Shown here one piece after another: positions 16,713 through 25,568 of a stretch of DNA of 64,000 nt (the stretch's first letter is position 1; every line of letters begins with the position of its first letter). A program made the position numbers and the translations under genes. The stretch spans positions 1-64,000 of the forward strand of contig CALYTI010000002.1 in the NCBI GenBank assembly GCA_945487035.1, read 5' to 3'. The stretch comes from an uncultured Bacteroidales bacterium. GTDB taxonomy: Bacteria > Bacteroidota > Bacteroidia > Bacteroidales > UBA932. A model generated the notes under the pieces. That model worked only from the letters and a program-made list of their open reading frames with translations, searched no databases and had not been told where the DNA came from.

Positions 16713-19184
16713 ATGGAAACTCAAAATACCAATATCAATGCCCAGACGGGACAGAATACGGAATCATCTTCTTTCGACATCAAGAAGATTCTTTTCGCCT
16801 GCCTCGACAAGTGGTACTATTTTGTCGCTTCGGTTGCAGTTTGCCTTTTCATTGGCATCATACACATTATGCGCACTATGCCGGAGTACACCAGAACCGC
16901 CACTCTCGTAATCAAGGAAAGCAATACCCGAAGGACAGCATCTTCCGAAATCGAGGCTATGCTCGCAAGCACGGGACAGATAACTTCCAAACTCGCCAAT
17001 GAGGTGGTCGCCTTCCAGGCACCGTCCCTTATGGAGGAGGCCGTTTCAAGGCTTGGCCTTACTGTAGAGTATGCGATGCGGGGCCGTATGCGCAAGAATA
17101 TCGTTTACAACTCTTCCGTCCCTGCTGTCGTGGATTTCCTTACCGTTCCAGGCGAGGTGTCCATGAGTTTTGAGCTCGAACCGCTCGATGACGGCAAGGT
17201 GCGCGTGTCCAAGTTGCAATACCGTCAGCGCAAGGAAACAATCAAGATCAAGGGCAGCAAGACAATCGCTTTGGGTGATACGGTTCATACAGAAATCGGT
17301 GATTTTGTTGTGGAGTCCAACCCTTACTACTACTCCGAGACTCCTTGGACCAAAAATGAAACCGTGACGAAGCGCACGCTGGCTTCAACTCAGAGACTCT
17401 TCTCATCCCGTTTCACCGCTTCTGCTTCCGATGCGAAGAAGATGTCCGATGTACTTACACTTACGGTTACGGACTACTCTTCGGCAAGGGCTGATGACCT
17501 TATCAATATGCTCATCACCATCTATAACGAGAACTGGGTTCTTGATCAGAACAAGATGGCAAAGAGCACTTCTTACTTTATCAAGGACCGTCTGAGCACC
17601 ATCGAGGCTGAACTCTCACGTGTTGATAGCGATATCTCCAAGTTCAAGAGTGAGAACCTTATGCCGACAGTGGATGCCACTTCCACTCTCTATATGACTC
17701 AGACTCAGGACATTGAGCGTCAGATTCGTGAACTCGAAGGTGAGCTTTCCGTTGCCCAGTACCTGAGCCAGTGCCTTAATGGCTCCGTATCTTCCACTTC
17801 GCTCATCCCTTCCCCTGCTGGAATCAAGAATGCCGGTATCGCAAGCCAGATTGCGGAGTACAACAAGCTTCTTATGAACCGCAACAACATAGTTGCCAAT
17901 TCCAGCGAGAGGAACCCTCTGGTTATCGACCTGGATGTGAATCTGGCCGCTATGCGGGTTGCCATCCTCGAGTCAGTGGAGAATGAGGTACAGACCCTCA
18001 AGGAGCAGATCCGCTTCGCACAGAGCCAGCAGGAGAAGAATACCGACAAGATTGCGGCCAGCCCTCAGCAGGCCAAGGACCTCCTCAGCAAGGAGCGTCT
18101 GCAGAAGGTGCAGGAGAGCCTCTACCTCTTCCTCCTCCAGAAGCGTGAGGAGAATGAGCTCAGCCAGGCTTTCTCGGCCTACAACACCCGTATCATCAAT
18201 CCTCCGTACGGAAGCCCTAATCCGACCGCTCCGAAGTCAAAGCAGATTCTTCTGATTGCCTTCCTTATCGGTTTGTGCCTCCCTGCGGCTTATTTCTATA
18301 TCAGAATCGTCGCCGACAACAAGGTGCGCGGCCGCAAAGACCTCGAGAATCTGACTGCTCCTTTCCTCGGAGAGATTCCGCTCAATGCTGCTCCGAAGGA
18401 GAAAAACCCTGTGAAGCGCCTGCTTGCACACCTGAAGCCAAAGAGCAGGGAAACCGCTCCTGCAGAACTTGTCGTGAAGCCGGGCAACCGCGGAGCCATC
18501 AATGAGGCTTTCAGGGTAATCCGCACCAACCTCGAGTTCGTGACCAAGAATTCCGATACCAAGGCTCTGATGGTGACATCCTTCAACCCCGGTTCAGGAA
18601 AGACCTATATTTCCATCAATACGGCTGCTGTCCTTGCCATCAGGGGCAAGAAGGTGCTGCTCGTGGACGGAGACTTCCGCAGAGCATCCTCTTCACATTT
18701 CTTCGGTTTCAACAGCAAAGGTTTTGCAGATTATCTTGCTGAACCTGCCGGAAAGGATATACACGATTTCATCCGCGGATATGCTCCAATCCCGAATCTT
18801 TCCGTACTGCCTATAGGTACTATTCCTCCGAACCCTTCAGAACTCGTCAGCTCGCATACCTTCTCCGAGACTATCGATGCTCTCAAGAAAGAGTACGACT
18901 ATGTGATTCTTGACTGCGCCCCTGTGGATATCGTGGCTGATGCCCAGATTATCGCTCCTGTCGCAGACAGAACCATCTTCGTAGTACGTGCAGGTCTCTT
19001 CGAGAAGGAACTTCTCAAAGATCTGAACTCCATCTACGCAAGCGGCAAGTACAACAATATGTCCGTAATCCTGAACGGTACCGAAGTTGCCGGCGGATAC
19101 TACGGCAACCGCTACTCATACCGTTACTCTTACGGCAACGGTTATCACTACGGCAAGGGAACTGATTCATATTACGGAAATTAG
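16713..19184 (+). CDS. Polysaccharide co-polymerase / tyrosine autokinase (Wzc-like)
   Basis: 823 residues. A first membrane helix (about 30-55) and second (about 505-525) flank a periplasmic Wzz domain with coiled coils. The cytosolic BY-kinase domain follows: Walker A FNPGSGKT near residue 625, Walker A' 'VLLVDGDFRRASS' and Walker B 'YDYVILDCAPVD'. The tail is tyrosine-rich (about 10 Tyr in the last 35 residues), the autophosphorylation cluster that controls oligomer state and chain length. Partner of the Wza-like lipoprotein upstream and the PHP-type phosphatase downstream (6 nt). Confidence 0.93.
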   Translation: METQNTNINAQTGQNTESSSFDIKKILFACLDKWYYFVASVAVCLFIGIIHIMRTMPEYTRTATLVIKESNTRRTASSEIEAMLASTGQITSKLANEVVAFQAPSLMEEAVSRLGLTVEYAMRGRMRKNIVYNSSVPAVVDFLTVPGEVSMSFELEPLDDGKVRVSKLQYRQRKETIKIKGSKTIALGDTVHTEIGDFVVESNPYYYSETPWTKNETVTKRTLASTQRLFSSRFTASASDAKKMSDVLTLTVTDYSSARADDLINMLITIYNENWVLDQNKMAKSTSYFIKDRLSTIEAELSRVDSDISKFKSENLMPTVDATSTLYMTQTQDIERQIRELEGELSVAQYLSQCLNGSVSSTSLIPSPAGIKNAGIASQIAEYNKLLMNRNNIVANSSERNPLVIDLDVNLAAMRVAILESVENEVQTLKEQIRFAQSQQEKNTDKIAASPQQAKDLLSKERLQKVQESLYLFLLQKREENELSQAFSAYNTRIINPPYGSPNPTAPKSKQILLIAFLIGLCLPAAYFYIRIVADNKVRGRKDLENLTAPFLGEIPLNAAPKEKNPVKRLLAHLKPKSRETAPAELVVKPGNRGAINEAFRVIRTNLEFVTKNSDTKALMVTSFNPGSGKTYISINTAAVLAIRGKKVLLVDGDFRRASSSHFFGFNSKGFADYLAEPAGKDIHDFIRGYAPIPNLSVLPIGTIPPNPSELVSSHTFSETIDALKKEYDYVILDCAPVDIVADAQIIAPVADRTIFVVRAGLFEKELLKDLNSIYASGKYNNMSVILNGTEVAGGYYGNRYSYRYSYGNGYHYGKGTDSYYGN

Positions 19185-19190
19185 GAATAT

Positions 19191-19901
19191 ATGGGCCTGT
19201 TCTCACATAACGTTCCTCTGGTAGAGGTTTTCAAGGATTACACCGACTGCCACTGTCATCTGCTCCCGGGAGTGGATGACGGTGTGCGTACTGTGGAAGA
19301 CAGTCTTGAAATGCTTGCAGAGCTCTCACGGCTAGGTGTAAGCCAGGTTTGGCTCACATCCCACGTTATGGAAGACTGTCCCAATACTCCGGAGAGCCTC
19401 AACGCACGGTTTGAGGAGCTCAAGCATTCTGTTGCGCAGGCCGGAATACAGACGCCACAGCTCCATCTTTCCGCGGAGAATATGATGGATGAGCTCTTCG
19501 AGAGCAGGCTTGAACAGGGGAAGGTGCTTCCGCATATGCCCCGTCACCTGCTTGTCGAGACTTCCTACTATACACCGCCTTTCGACCTTGACGGAATCCT
19601 TTCCAGAGTGTTTTCGAAGGGCTACTTCCCAATCCTTGCCCATCCTGAGAGGTATGTCTATATGGACGACCCCGACTACAGGAGGCTGAAGGATATGGGA
19701 GTCAGATTTCAGCTCAATCTGTCCTCCCTTGCGGGATTCTACGGAAAGACCGCACAGGCAAAAGCGGAAAAGATGCTGAAATCGGGTTACTACAATTTTA
19801 CCGGGACAGATCTGCACAATCGTGTTATGCTTGAGAAATACAAGAGTGCGAAAGTGTCATCAAAAGTGATGGAAAGATTGAAGTCCCTGGCAAATTTTTG
19901 A
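19191..19901 (+). CDS. PHP-type tyrosine-protein phosphatase (CpsB/YwqE-like)
   Basis: 236 residues. The metal-binding PHP motif is DCHCHLLPGVDDG near residue 20; further family segments are 'WLTSHVMEDCPNTPESL', 'LLVETSYYTPPFDL', 'PILAHPERYVYM' and 'TGTDLHN'. These enzymes are manganese-dependent phosphatases that reset phosphorylated BY-kinases. The position 6 nt behind the Wzc-like gene makes that kinase the obvious substrate. No glycosyltransferase genes follow, so this is a separate regulatory/export cassette and not a whole capsule locus. Confidence 0.9.
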   Translation: MGLFSHNVPLVEVFKDYTDCHCHLLPGVDDGVRTVEDSLEMLAELSRLGVSQVWLTSHVMEDCPNTPESLNARFEELKHSVAQAGIQTPQLHLSAENMMDELFESRLEQGKVLPHMPRHLLVETSYYTPPFDLDGILSRVFSKGYFPILAHPERYVYMDDPDYRRLKDMGVRFQLNLSSLAGFYGKTAQAKAEKMLKSGYYNFTGTDLHNRVMLEKYKSAKVSSKVMERLKSLANF

Positions 19902-19910
19902 ATAATTCAT

Positions 19911-19918
19911 TAAATTTG
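19911..19918 (+). promoter_or_regulatory. -7 box directly before the zapA cluster
   Basis: TAAATTTG ends only 4 nt before the ATG at 19923, so a transcript made here would have almost no 5' leader. No good -33 TTG is visible. Confidence 0.4.
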
Positions 19919-19922
19919 TGAT

Positions 19923-20192
19923 ATGATTTCCGACCTCAGAAGCAAGATAGAACGGCTGATTTCTCTTTACGAGAGGGAAAAGCAGCGTGGTGACGAACTC
20001 GCCTCCCAGCTGGAGGCTTCCAGGGCGGAAATTGCTGACAAAAAGCAGCAGATAACTGAATTGAAAAGTCAGATTGACCATTATAAACTGGCAGGAGCGT
20101 TCACCTCGTCCGAGGATGTACAGGCATCCAAGGAAAGACTGAACAAACTTATCAGGGATATTGACAAGTGCATTAAATTATTGGCGAACTGA
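19923..20192 (+). CDS. Small coiled-coil protein upstream of zapA
   Basis: 89 residues, almost entirely predicted helix and coiled coil ('IERLISLYEREKQRGDELASQL', 'AEIADKKQQITELKSQIDHYKL'), ending in 'RLNKLIRDIDKCIKLLAN'. No enzymatic motif. Small proteins of this type precede zapA in Bacteroidetes; the TGA overlaps the zapA ATG by one base (TGATG), so the two are translationally coupled and may act together at the division ring. Confidence 0.75.
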   Translation: MISDLRSKIERLISLYEREKQRGDELASQLEASRAEIADKKQQITELKSQIDHYKLAGAFTSSEDVQASKERLNKLIRDIDKCIKLLAN

Positions 20193-20485
20193 TGGCACAG
20201 AGCATTAAACTCAAAATAGCAGGCAAGGAATACAGCCTTGTAGCGAAGGACTCCGAGATGGAGCACTATATGCGTTGTGCAGCAAGCGACATAAATGCTA
20301 TGCTCGATACCTATGACAAGAAATTCCCCGATAAGCCGGAACTTGACAAACTGGTTTTCGTGGCTTTGAACCAGACAGTTGGCAAGCTGAATGCTCTCCA
20401 CCGTCTGGAAGTCCTGAATTCACAGGAAACCAAGCTCGAGAAAGACCTCCAGGGTTATCTTGACAAATTGGAGACACCCCGTTAG
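20192..20485 (+). CDS. zapA: Cell division protein ZapA
   Basis: 97 residues. The N-terminal 'SIKLKIAGKEYSL' strand pair and 'EMEHYMRCAASDINAML' helix followed by a long coiled coil ('LVFVALNQTVGKLNALHRLEV') match ZapA, which cross-links FtsZ protofilaments at midcell. Immediately followed by a structured non-coding RNA and then rny, an arrangement seen in other Bacteroidales. Confidence 0.85.
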   Translation: MAQSIKLKIAGKEYSLVAKDSEMEHYMRCAASDINAMLDTYDKKFPDKPELDKLVFVALNQTVGKLNALHRLEVLNSQETKLEKDLQGYLDKLETPR

Positions 20486-20668
20486 TACCGATGCTCCAAC
20501 TAACAAGTTCTACGGAACCGGGTCAGCTCTCAGCGCGGATGGCAAGCCTGCAGTATGGCAGGAAGCCTGAACCGCGAGGCGCCCAAATCTTGCTGAATCA
20601 GGTTTCAGCCAAAGGTCTAACGGAGCTTTTCAGGCAGTATCTGTGTGACGCAGGTACTGTCTTTTTTG
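20486..20668 (+). ncRNA. ssrS: Candidate 6S RNA
   Basis: The 216-nt gap between zapA and rny contains a strongly structured sequence. A closing pair GCTCC (20493-20497) with GGAGC (20622-20626), an inner stem CGCGG (20534-20538) with CCGCG (20572-20576), and an apical stem CCTGC (20547-20551) with GCAGG (20558-20562) give a long, interrupted rod, followed by a terminator. The length (about 180 nt), rod shape and location downstream of zapA agree with 6S RNA, which binds RNA polymerase in stationary phase. The exact 5' end is not determined. Confidence 0.6.
20631..20667 (+). terminator. Rho-independent terminator of the candidate 6S RNA
   Basis: An imperfect hairpin pairs GGCAGTA-CTG with CAG-TACTGTC and is followed by a run of six T. 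It ends the zapA/ncRNA unit before rny. Confidence 0.75.
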
Positions 20669-20701
20669 GGAGAACACACACATTGTAACATTATATAGTA
20701 T

Positions 20702-22240
20702 ATGGTGATTTATTACATTTTGGCAGCTGCTGCGGGCGCAGTTCTCGCACTTGCCATTTACATAATTGTTTCGCGCTTGATAAGCAAAGACCGCGCGGAT
20801 GTCTTCCTTGAGAAGGCCGTGGCCGAAGCAGAGACAGCGAAACAGCAGAAGATGATAGAGGCGAAGGAGCATTTTCTCCAGCTTAAGAGTGAACACGACC
20901 GCAAGGTGAATGAGAAAAACAATCAGCTTCGCGACAGGGAAAACAACATCCGCTCCAAGGAAACCCAGCTTAACCAGCTTCAGTCAGAACTTGGACGCCG
21001 TCAGCACGACCTGGATTCCCAGAAAGGCCAGCTCAATGCCCAGAAGGACCAGCTCGCAAAGAAAGAAGCCGAGTGCGCTGCCCTCACCGCAGAGGCCAAC
21101 AAACAACTTGAGACCGTTGCCGGAATGAGCGCAAAGCAGGCTCTTGAGATGCTTGTCGAGAATCTCAAGGCTGAAGCCCGCTCCGAAGCCCAGGCTTACA
21201 TCAACGATACTATGGATGAGGCGCGCCTGAATGCGGCAAAGGAAGCCAAGCGTATAGTAATCAATACAATCCAGCGTACCGCAACTGAAACCGCCATCGA
21301 GAATGCAGTCACTACATTCCCTATCGAAAGTGATGAGGTGAAGGGACGCATCATCGGCCGCGAGGGCCGCAATATCCGCGCTCTTGAAGCCGCTACCGGC
21401 GTTGAAATCGTGGTTGACGACACCCCTGACGCGATTCTGCTTTCAGGTTTCGATCCGGTAAGAAGGGAAGTTGCCCGTCTGGCACTGCATCAGCTCGTAA
21501 TTGACGGCCGTATCCATCCTGCCCGCATCGAGGAAGTCGTTGCAAAGGTCAGCAAACAGCTTGAGGATGAGATTCTTGAAACCGGAAAGCGCACCTGCAT
21601 CGACCTGGGCATACACGGAATGAACATAGAGCTGGTTAAGCTCATCGGCCGTATGAAATACCGTTCATCCTATGGACAGAACCTGCTGCAGCACTCCCGT
21701 GAAGTGGCCAACATCTGCTCCATTATGGCATCCGAACTCGGGCTCAATCCGAAGGTTGCCAAGAGGGCAGGTCTCCTTCACGATATAGGCAAGGTCAGCG
21801 AGGATGACCCTGAACTTCCTCACGCACTGCTCGGAGCCAAGCTCGCTGAGCAGTACAAGGAGCGCCCGGAGGTCGTGAACGCTATCGGTTCCCACCACGA
21901 GGAAATGGAGATGACTTCCATTTATTCTCCTCTTGTCCTTGTAGGCGACGCAATTTCCGGAGCGCGTCCGGGAGCGCGCCGCGAGGTCATCGAGAGCTAT
22001 ATCAAGCGTCTCAAGGGTATGGAAGACCTTGCTGCTTCCTACAAGGGCGTCACCAAGTCCTATGCTATCCAGGCCGGCCGTGAGCTGCGCGTGATTGTCG
22101 GTGCAGACAAGGTCAGCGATGAGCAGGCAGCACGTCTGAGCTCCGACATAGCACAAAGAATCCAGGATGAGATGACTTATCCTGGACAGGTGAAGATTAC
22201 CGTAATCAGAGAAACGAGGTCGGTAGCAATCGCTAAATAA
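20702..22240 (+). CDS. rny: Ribonuclease Y
   Basis: 512 residues. N-terminal membrane anchor ('[21 protein letters not shown]'), long coiled coil about 35-165, KH domain ('[23 protein letters not shown]', about 218-245) and a metal HD domain with His-Asp near residue 360 ('[10 protein letters not shown]', '[10 protein letters not shown]'). RNase Y is the membrane-tied endonuclease that starts mRNA decay. The 3' end overlaps the convergent PNP gene by 8 nt. Confidence 0.95.
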   Translation: MVIYYILAAAAGAVLALAIYIIVSRLISKDRADVFLEKAVAEAETAKQQKMIEAKEHFLQLKSEHDRKVNEKNNQLRDRENNIRSKETQLNQLQSELGRRQHDLDSQKGQLNAQKDQLAKKEAECAALTAEANKQLETVAGMSAKQALEMLVENLKAEARSEAQAYINDTMDEARLNAAKEAKRIVINTIQRTATETAIENAVTTFPIESDEVKGRIIGREGRNIRALEAATGVEIVVDDTPDAILLSGFDPVRREVARLALHQLVIDGRIHPARIEEVVAKVSKQLEDEILETGKRTCIDLGIHGMNIELVKLIGRMKYRSSYGQNLLQHSREVANICSIMASELGLNPKVAKRAGLLHDIGKVSEDDPELPHALLGAKLAEQYKERPEVVNAIGSHHEEMEMTSIYSPLVLVGDAISGARPGARREVIESYIKRLKGMEDLAASYKGVTKSYAIQAGRELRVIVGADKVSDEQAARLSSDIAQRIQDEMTYPGQVKITVIRETRSVAIAK

Positions 22241-23063
22241 CGGCCTCGATCATCTTGTAGAACAAGGCAGTCATCTTGCTTGCAGCGAGATCGGCTGCCT
22301 TTACTATTGCCTCTCCGTCGGTGACATAATCCTCCGGCACATCGTCGTGGGCGAGGTCGGTGATTACAGATACAGCAAAGCAAGGGATGCCGCAGTGCCT
22401 TGCAACCGCAACCTCAGGAACCGTGCTCATTCCCACGGCATCAGCTCCGATACGGCGGAAGAACTTGTACTCGGCCGGAGTTTCGTAGGAAGGGCCCGTG
22501 CAGGCAATATATACCCCATCCTTAAGCAGGAATCCAAGCTCTGCGGCCTTGTCGTGAGCGAGCTGGCGCAACTTGCTGTCGTACGGGCGGGTCATATCCG
22601 GAAACCTTGGGCCGAACTCATCAAGGTTCTTGCCTATCAGAGGATTGGGCAGCATTGAGATATGGTCGCGAAGCACCATAATATCGCCCACTTTGTAAGT
22701 CAGGTTCAGACCTCCCGCCGCATTGGAGAGGAAGAGGTACTCTATGCCCAGCAGTTTCATAACGCGAATTGGGAAGGTCACCTGCTGCATAGTCCAGCCT
22801 TCGTAGTAATGAAAGCGGCCCTGCATTGCGAGCACCTTTTTGCCGGCAAGGGTACCATAGACGAACTGGCCCTTGTGACCTATTGCGGTGCTGACGGGGA
22901 AGTGGGGGATTTCGCTGTAGGGAATCTCTACCGGGTCCTCTATGCTGTCTGCAAGGGCTCCCAGACCGCTGCCCAGGATAATGCCGATCCGAGGGTCAGG
23001 GCCGCCGATTCTGTCCTTAATGTATCGGGCGGCCTCATTGTATGGTGTCAGCGTATCGAACAT
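22233..23063 (-). CDS. Purine nucleoside phosphorylase (copy 1)
   Basis: 276 residues of the trimeric PNP/MTAP family. Motifs: phosphate-binding 'GIILGSGLG' and 'GRFHYYEGW', '[10 protein letters not shown]', '[17 protein letters not shown]', and the purine pocket '[30 protein letters not shown]'. It cleaves inosine or guanosine with phosphate. It is the downstream member of a tandem pair (3 nt gap) with very similar sequence throughout. Third gene of a minus-strand operon starting with the PUR protein. Confidence 0.9.
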   Translation of the reverse strand: MFDTLTPYNEAARYIKDRIGGPDPRIGIILGSGLGALADSIEDPVEIPYSEIPHFPVSTAIGHKGQFVYGTLAGKKVLAMQGRFHYYEGWTMQQVTFPIRVMKLLGIEYLFLSNAAGGLNLTYKVGDIMVLRDHISMLPNPLIGKNLDEFGPRFPDMTRPYDSKLRQLAHDKAAELGFLLKDGVYIACTGPSYETPAEYKFFRRIGADAVGMSTVPEVAVARHCGIPCFAVSVITDLAHDDVPEDYVTDGEAIVKAADLAASKMTALFYKMIEAVI

Positions 23064-23066
23064 AGG

Positions 23067-23891
23067 CTATAGAGTTTCTATCAGTTCCTTGAAAATTGTG
23101 GTCATCCTTTTCGCTGCCGCGTCAGCTGCGTTCACGACATCCATTGCGTCGTTTTCGTAGTCCTCGGCAAAGTCGCCTGCGGCTTCATTTGTCACAACCG
23201 ACATTCCGAAGACGCGCATTGAGCAGTGTCTTGCGACTATCACTTCAGGTATGGTTGACATTCCAACCAGGTCGCCTCCTGCAAGGCGGTAGAATTTGTA
23301 CTCCGCAGGGGTTTCGTAGGACGGACCGGTATCTCCGAAATATACGCCCTCCTTGAGGGTAATGCCGTGCTCCGCTGCGATTTCGTGGGCTTTCTTGCGA
23401 AGCTGCTTGTCATAGTTATGTGTCATATCCGGGAACCTCGGGCCGAATTCGTCGAGATTCTTGCCGATCAGCGGGTTGGGCTGGAGCGAGATATGGTCGG
23501 TGATAATCACCAGGTCGCCTACCTTGAAGTCGGGATTGATGCCTCCGGCAGCGTTGGAAACGAAAAGAGTCCTTACACCGAGCAGGTACATTACGCGTAT
23601 GCTCATTGTCACCACTTCCATAGGGTACCCTTCATAGTAGTGGAAACGGCCTTGCATGGCAAGAACGCATTTGCCGCCGAGGTTGCCGCATACGAACTGG
23701 CCTTTGTGACCGACAGCCGTGCTTACAGGGAAGCCCGGAATGTCCGAGTAACGGATGCAGATTTTGTCTTCTATGCTGTCTGCAAGCGAACCGAGTCCGC
23801 TGCCCAGCACTATTCCCACCTCCGGGGTTCTCCCCGAGATGAGAGCAGCCACGTAATCCGCGGCTGCCTTGTAAGTGTTGTATTCGATCAT
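23067..23891 (-). CDS. Purine nucleoside phosphorylase (copy 2)
   Basis: 274 residues, the same family and motif order as its neighbour: 'GIVLGSGLGSLADSIED', '[14 protein letters not shown]', 'FVSNAAGGINPDF', '[31 protein letters not shown]'. The active-site Glu and Asn/Asp positions look intact in both copies, so neither is obviously dead. The change of RRIGADAV to RLAGGDLV and the different C-terminal region may alter purine preference. Starts 10 nt after the PUR gene. Confidence 0.9.
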   Translation of the reverse strand: MIEYNTYKAAADYVAALISGRTPEVGIVLGSGLGSLADSIEDKICIRYSDIPGFPVSTAVGHKGQFVCGNLGGKCVLAMQGRFHYYEGYPMEVVTMSIRVMYLLGVRTLFVSNAAGGINPDFKVGDLVIITDHISLQPNPLIGKNLDEFGPRFPDMTHNYDKQLRKKAHEIAAEHGITLKEGVYFGDTGPSYETPAEYKFYRLAGGDLVGMSTIPEVIVARHCSMRVFGMSVVTNEAAGDFAEDYENDAMDVVNAADAAAKRMTTIFKELIETL

Positions 23892-23901
23892 TTGGGGTTG
23901 G

Positions 23902-24222
23902 TTATTTGTTTTCTTCCTCAGGCCGCTGTGGTATCTCCCCGCCGAAGCAGTCGTTCTTGATATACTCGACTACCTCATCGAGGCCCTCCTTGAACTTCTC
24001 GAAATCCTCCTTGTACAGGAAAATCTTGTGTTTGTCAAAGGTGAAACTGCCGTCAGGATTGTTGTGTCTCTTGCTTTCGGTGATGGTCAGATAGAAATCC
24101 TTCCTTCCCTTCGTAGCTTTTACGTCAAAGAAGTAGGTCCTTTTGCCGGCACGGACTGGCTTTGAGTATATATCCTCTGCTCCGTGATCTTCCTGAAAGT
24201 CGTTGAAATTCCTTCTGTACAT
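23902..24222 (-). CDS. PUR-alpha-like protein (DUF3276)
   Basis: 106 residues. 'DIYSKPVRAGKRTYFFDVKATKGRKDFYLTITESKR' and 'KHKIFLYKEDFEKFKEGL' match DUF3276, the bacterial PUR family whose beta-beta-beta-beta-alpha fold binds single-stranded nucleic acid. First gene of the run with both PNP genes and divergent from nusB. Function in bacteria is not well known. Confidence 0.9.
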   Translation of the reverse strand: MYRRNFNDFQEDHGAEDIYSKPVRAGKRTYFFDVKATKGRKDFYLTITESKRHNNPDGSFTFDKHKIFLYKEDFEKFKEGLDEVVEYIKNDCFGGEIPQRPEEENK

Positions 24223-24246
24223 AATTGATGTGATTTTTTGTTGTTA

Positions 24247-24283
24247 CAAAATTAGAATATTTTTTTAATCCGTATTATCTTTG
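24247..24283. promoter_or_regulatory. Divergent promoters for the PUR-PNP operon and nusB operon
   Basis: Minus-strand TAATTTTG at 24247-24254 (PUR gene) and plus-strand TATCTTTG at 24276-24283 (nusB). Neither has a perfect TTG at -33. They are 21 bp apart, so the two RNA polymerases must compete. Confidence 0.5.
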
Positions 24284-24306
24284 TGGGCAAAATTGACATA
24301 ATAAGG

Positions 24307-25230
24307 ATGCTCAACAGAAGAATACTGCGTATAAAGGCTTTCAAAACCGTGTACGCTCTCGCAGAAAATCCCGCGATGACTCCCGCGGAGGCTCAGGCTC
24401 AGCTTGAGGCTTCCTGCCAGTCGACGCGTGACCTCTATCTTTTTATGCTGGCAATGGTTCCGGCTCTTACCGCGCACGCCCGTGAACGCATCGAAGCTGC
24501 CAGAAAGAAATTCCATCCAAGCGAAGAAGAACTGAACCCGAATATGAAGTTTGCGGACAACGCAATTGCTGCGTTTTTGTCCGAGGACCCCGATTTCACC
24601 AAGATTATCGCAAAGAAAAAACTCCAGTGGGACCAGTATGACGCTTTCCTCTGGAGCCTGTACGACAGCGTGAAGGCTAGTGACTACTATGCGTCCTATA
24701 TGGCCGGTGCGGAGCGCTCGGCTGCAGAGGATGCTGCCCTTTGGGTCAAGGTGTTCGAAAATGAACTGGTGGACAATGACAAACTCGAGGAAATCCTCGA
24801 GACCGCTTCCATCTGGTGGAACGACGACCTTGCCTATGCCCTGACCGCCTGCTGCCACGAAGTGCAGGCGCTTGCCGGCGGAAAGCAGTGGAAGCTGCCC
24901 GAGCTCTATCTGAGCCAGATGCAGGAAGGGGCCGGCAAGGATTCGGACCAGGATTTCGTAAGGGGCATAGTGCGCCGCGCCGTGCTCGATTATGCCAAGG
25001 ATGTGGAAGAGGTTGCAAAGCTTACCCCGAAGTGGGATATCAGCCGAATCTGTACCACTGACCTTGCCCTGATTGTCTGCGGAATGGCTGAATCAGCCGC
25101 AAATCCGGGCATCTCACCGAAAATCATAATGAACGAGTATGTGGAAATATCCAAGTTCTACAGTACTCCGGAGAGCAAGTCCTTCGTAAACGGACTGCTT
25201 GACAAGCTAATCAATACAAACAAACAATAG
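24307..25230 (+). CDS. nusB: Transcription antitermination protein NusB (long form)
   Basis: 307 residues from the ATG at 24307; a GTG at 24283 overlaps the promoter and is rejected. The N-terminal 'MLNRRILRIKAFKTVYAL' and the C-terminal NusB domain (about 190-300: 'DFVRGIVRRAVLDYAKDVEEVAKLTPKWDISRICTTDLALIVCGMAE', split here only by description) identify it. Most NusB proteins are about 140 residues; Bacteroidetes have this longer form with an extra helical N-terminal region. It binds boxA RNA with S10 in rRNA antitermination. Leads an operon with yajC, ybbR-like, coaE, DUF5606 and rimO genes. Confidence 0.85.
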   Translation: MLNRRILRIKAFKTVYALAENPAMTPAEAQAQLEASCQSTRDLYLFMLAMVPALTAHARERIEAARKKFHPSEEELNPNMKFADNAIAAFLSEDPDFTKIIAKKKLQWDQYDAFLWSLYDSVKASDYYASYMAGAERSAAEDAALWVKVFENELVDNDKLEEILETASIWWNDDLAYALTACCHEVQALAGGKQWKLPELYLSQMQEGAGKDSDQDFVRGIVRRAVLDYAKDVEEVAKLTPKWDISRICTTDLALIVCGMAESAANPGISPKIIMNEYVEISKFYSTPESKSFVNGLLDKLINTNKQ

Positions 25231-25232
25231 AA

Positions 25233-25562
25233 ATGACAACACTTATTACACTTTTGCAGGCAGCTGCACCGGCTTCAGGCCAGCAGTCTGGCGGTGGTTG
25301 GAGCTTCTGGCTCATGATCATCCTTATGTTCGTGATTATGTACTTCTTTATGATCCGTCCGCAGCGCAAGCAGCAGAAGGAACTGGAGAAGTTCCGCAAC
25401 GAGCTCAAGAAGGGTGACAAGGTAATCACAGCCGGCGGAATCTACGGTACTATCGGAGAAATCGAGGAGAAGACAGTCCTTCTCAAGGTTGACGGGGATG
25501 TGAAGATCCGCGTTGACAAGGGCTCCATTGTCCGTGACCCTTCCGACAATGTACAGAAGTAG
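25233..25562 (+). CDS. yajC: Preprotein translocase subunit YajC
   Basis: 109 residues with one membrane helix ('FWLMIILMFVIMYFFMI') followed by the family signature 'RPQRKQQKELEKFRNELKKGDKVITAGGIYG' region and 'VDKGSIVRD'. YajC associates with SecDF-YidC and SecYEG. Two nt after nusB. Confidence 0.93.
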   Translation: MTTLITLLQAAAPASGQQSGGGWSFWLMIILMFVIMYFFMIRPQRKQQKELEKFRNELKKGDKVITAGGIYGTIGEIEEKTVLLKVDGDVKIRVDKGSIVRDPSDNVQK

Positions 25563-25568
25563 GAGATA

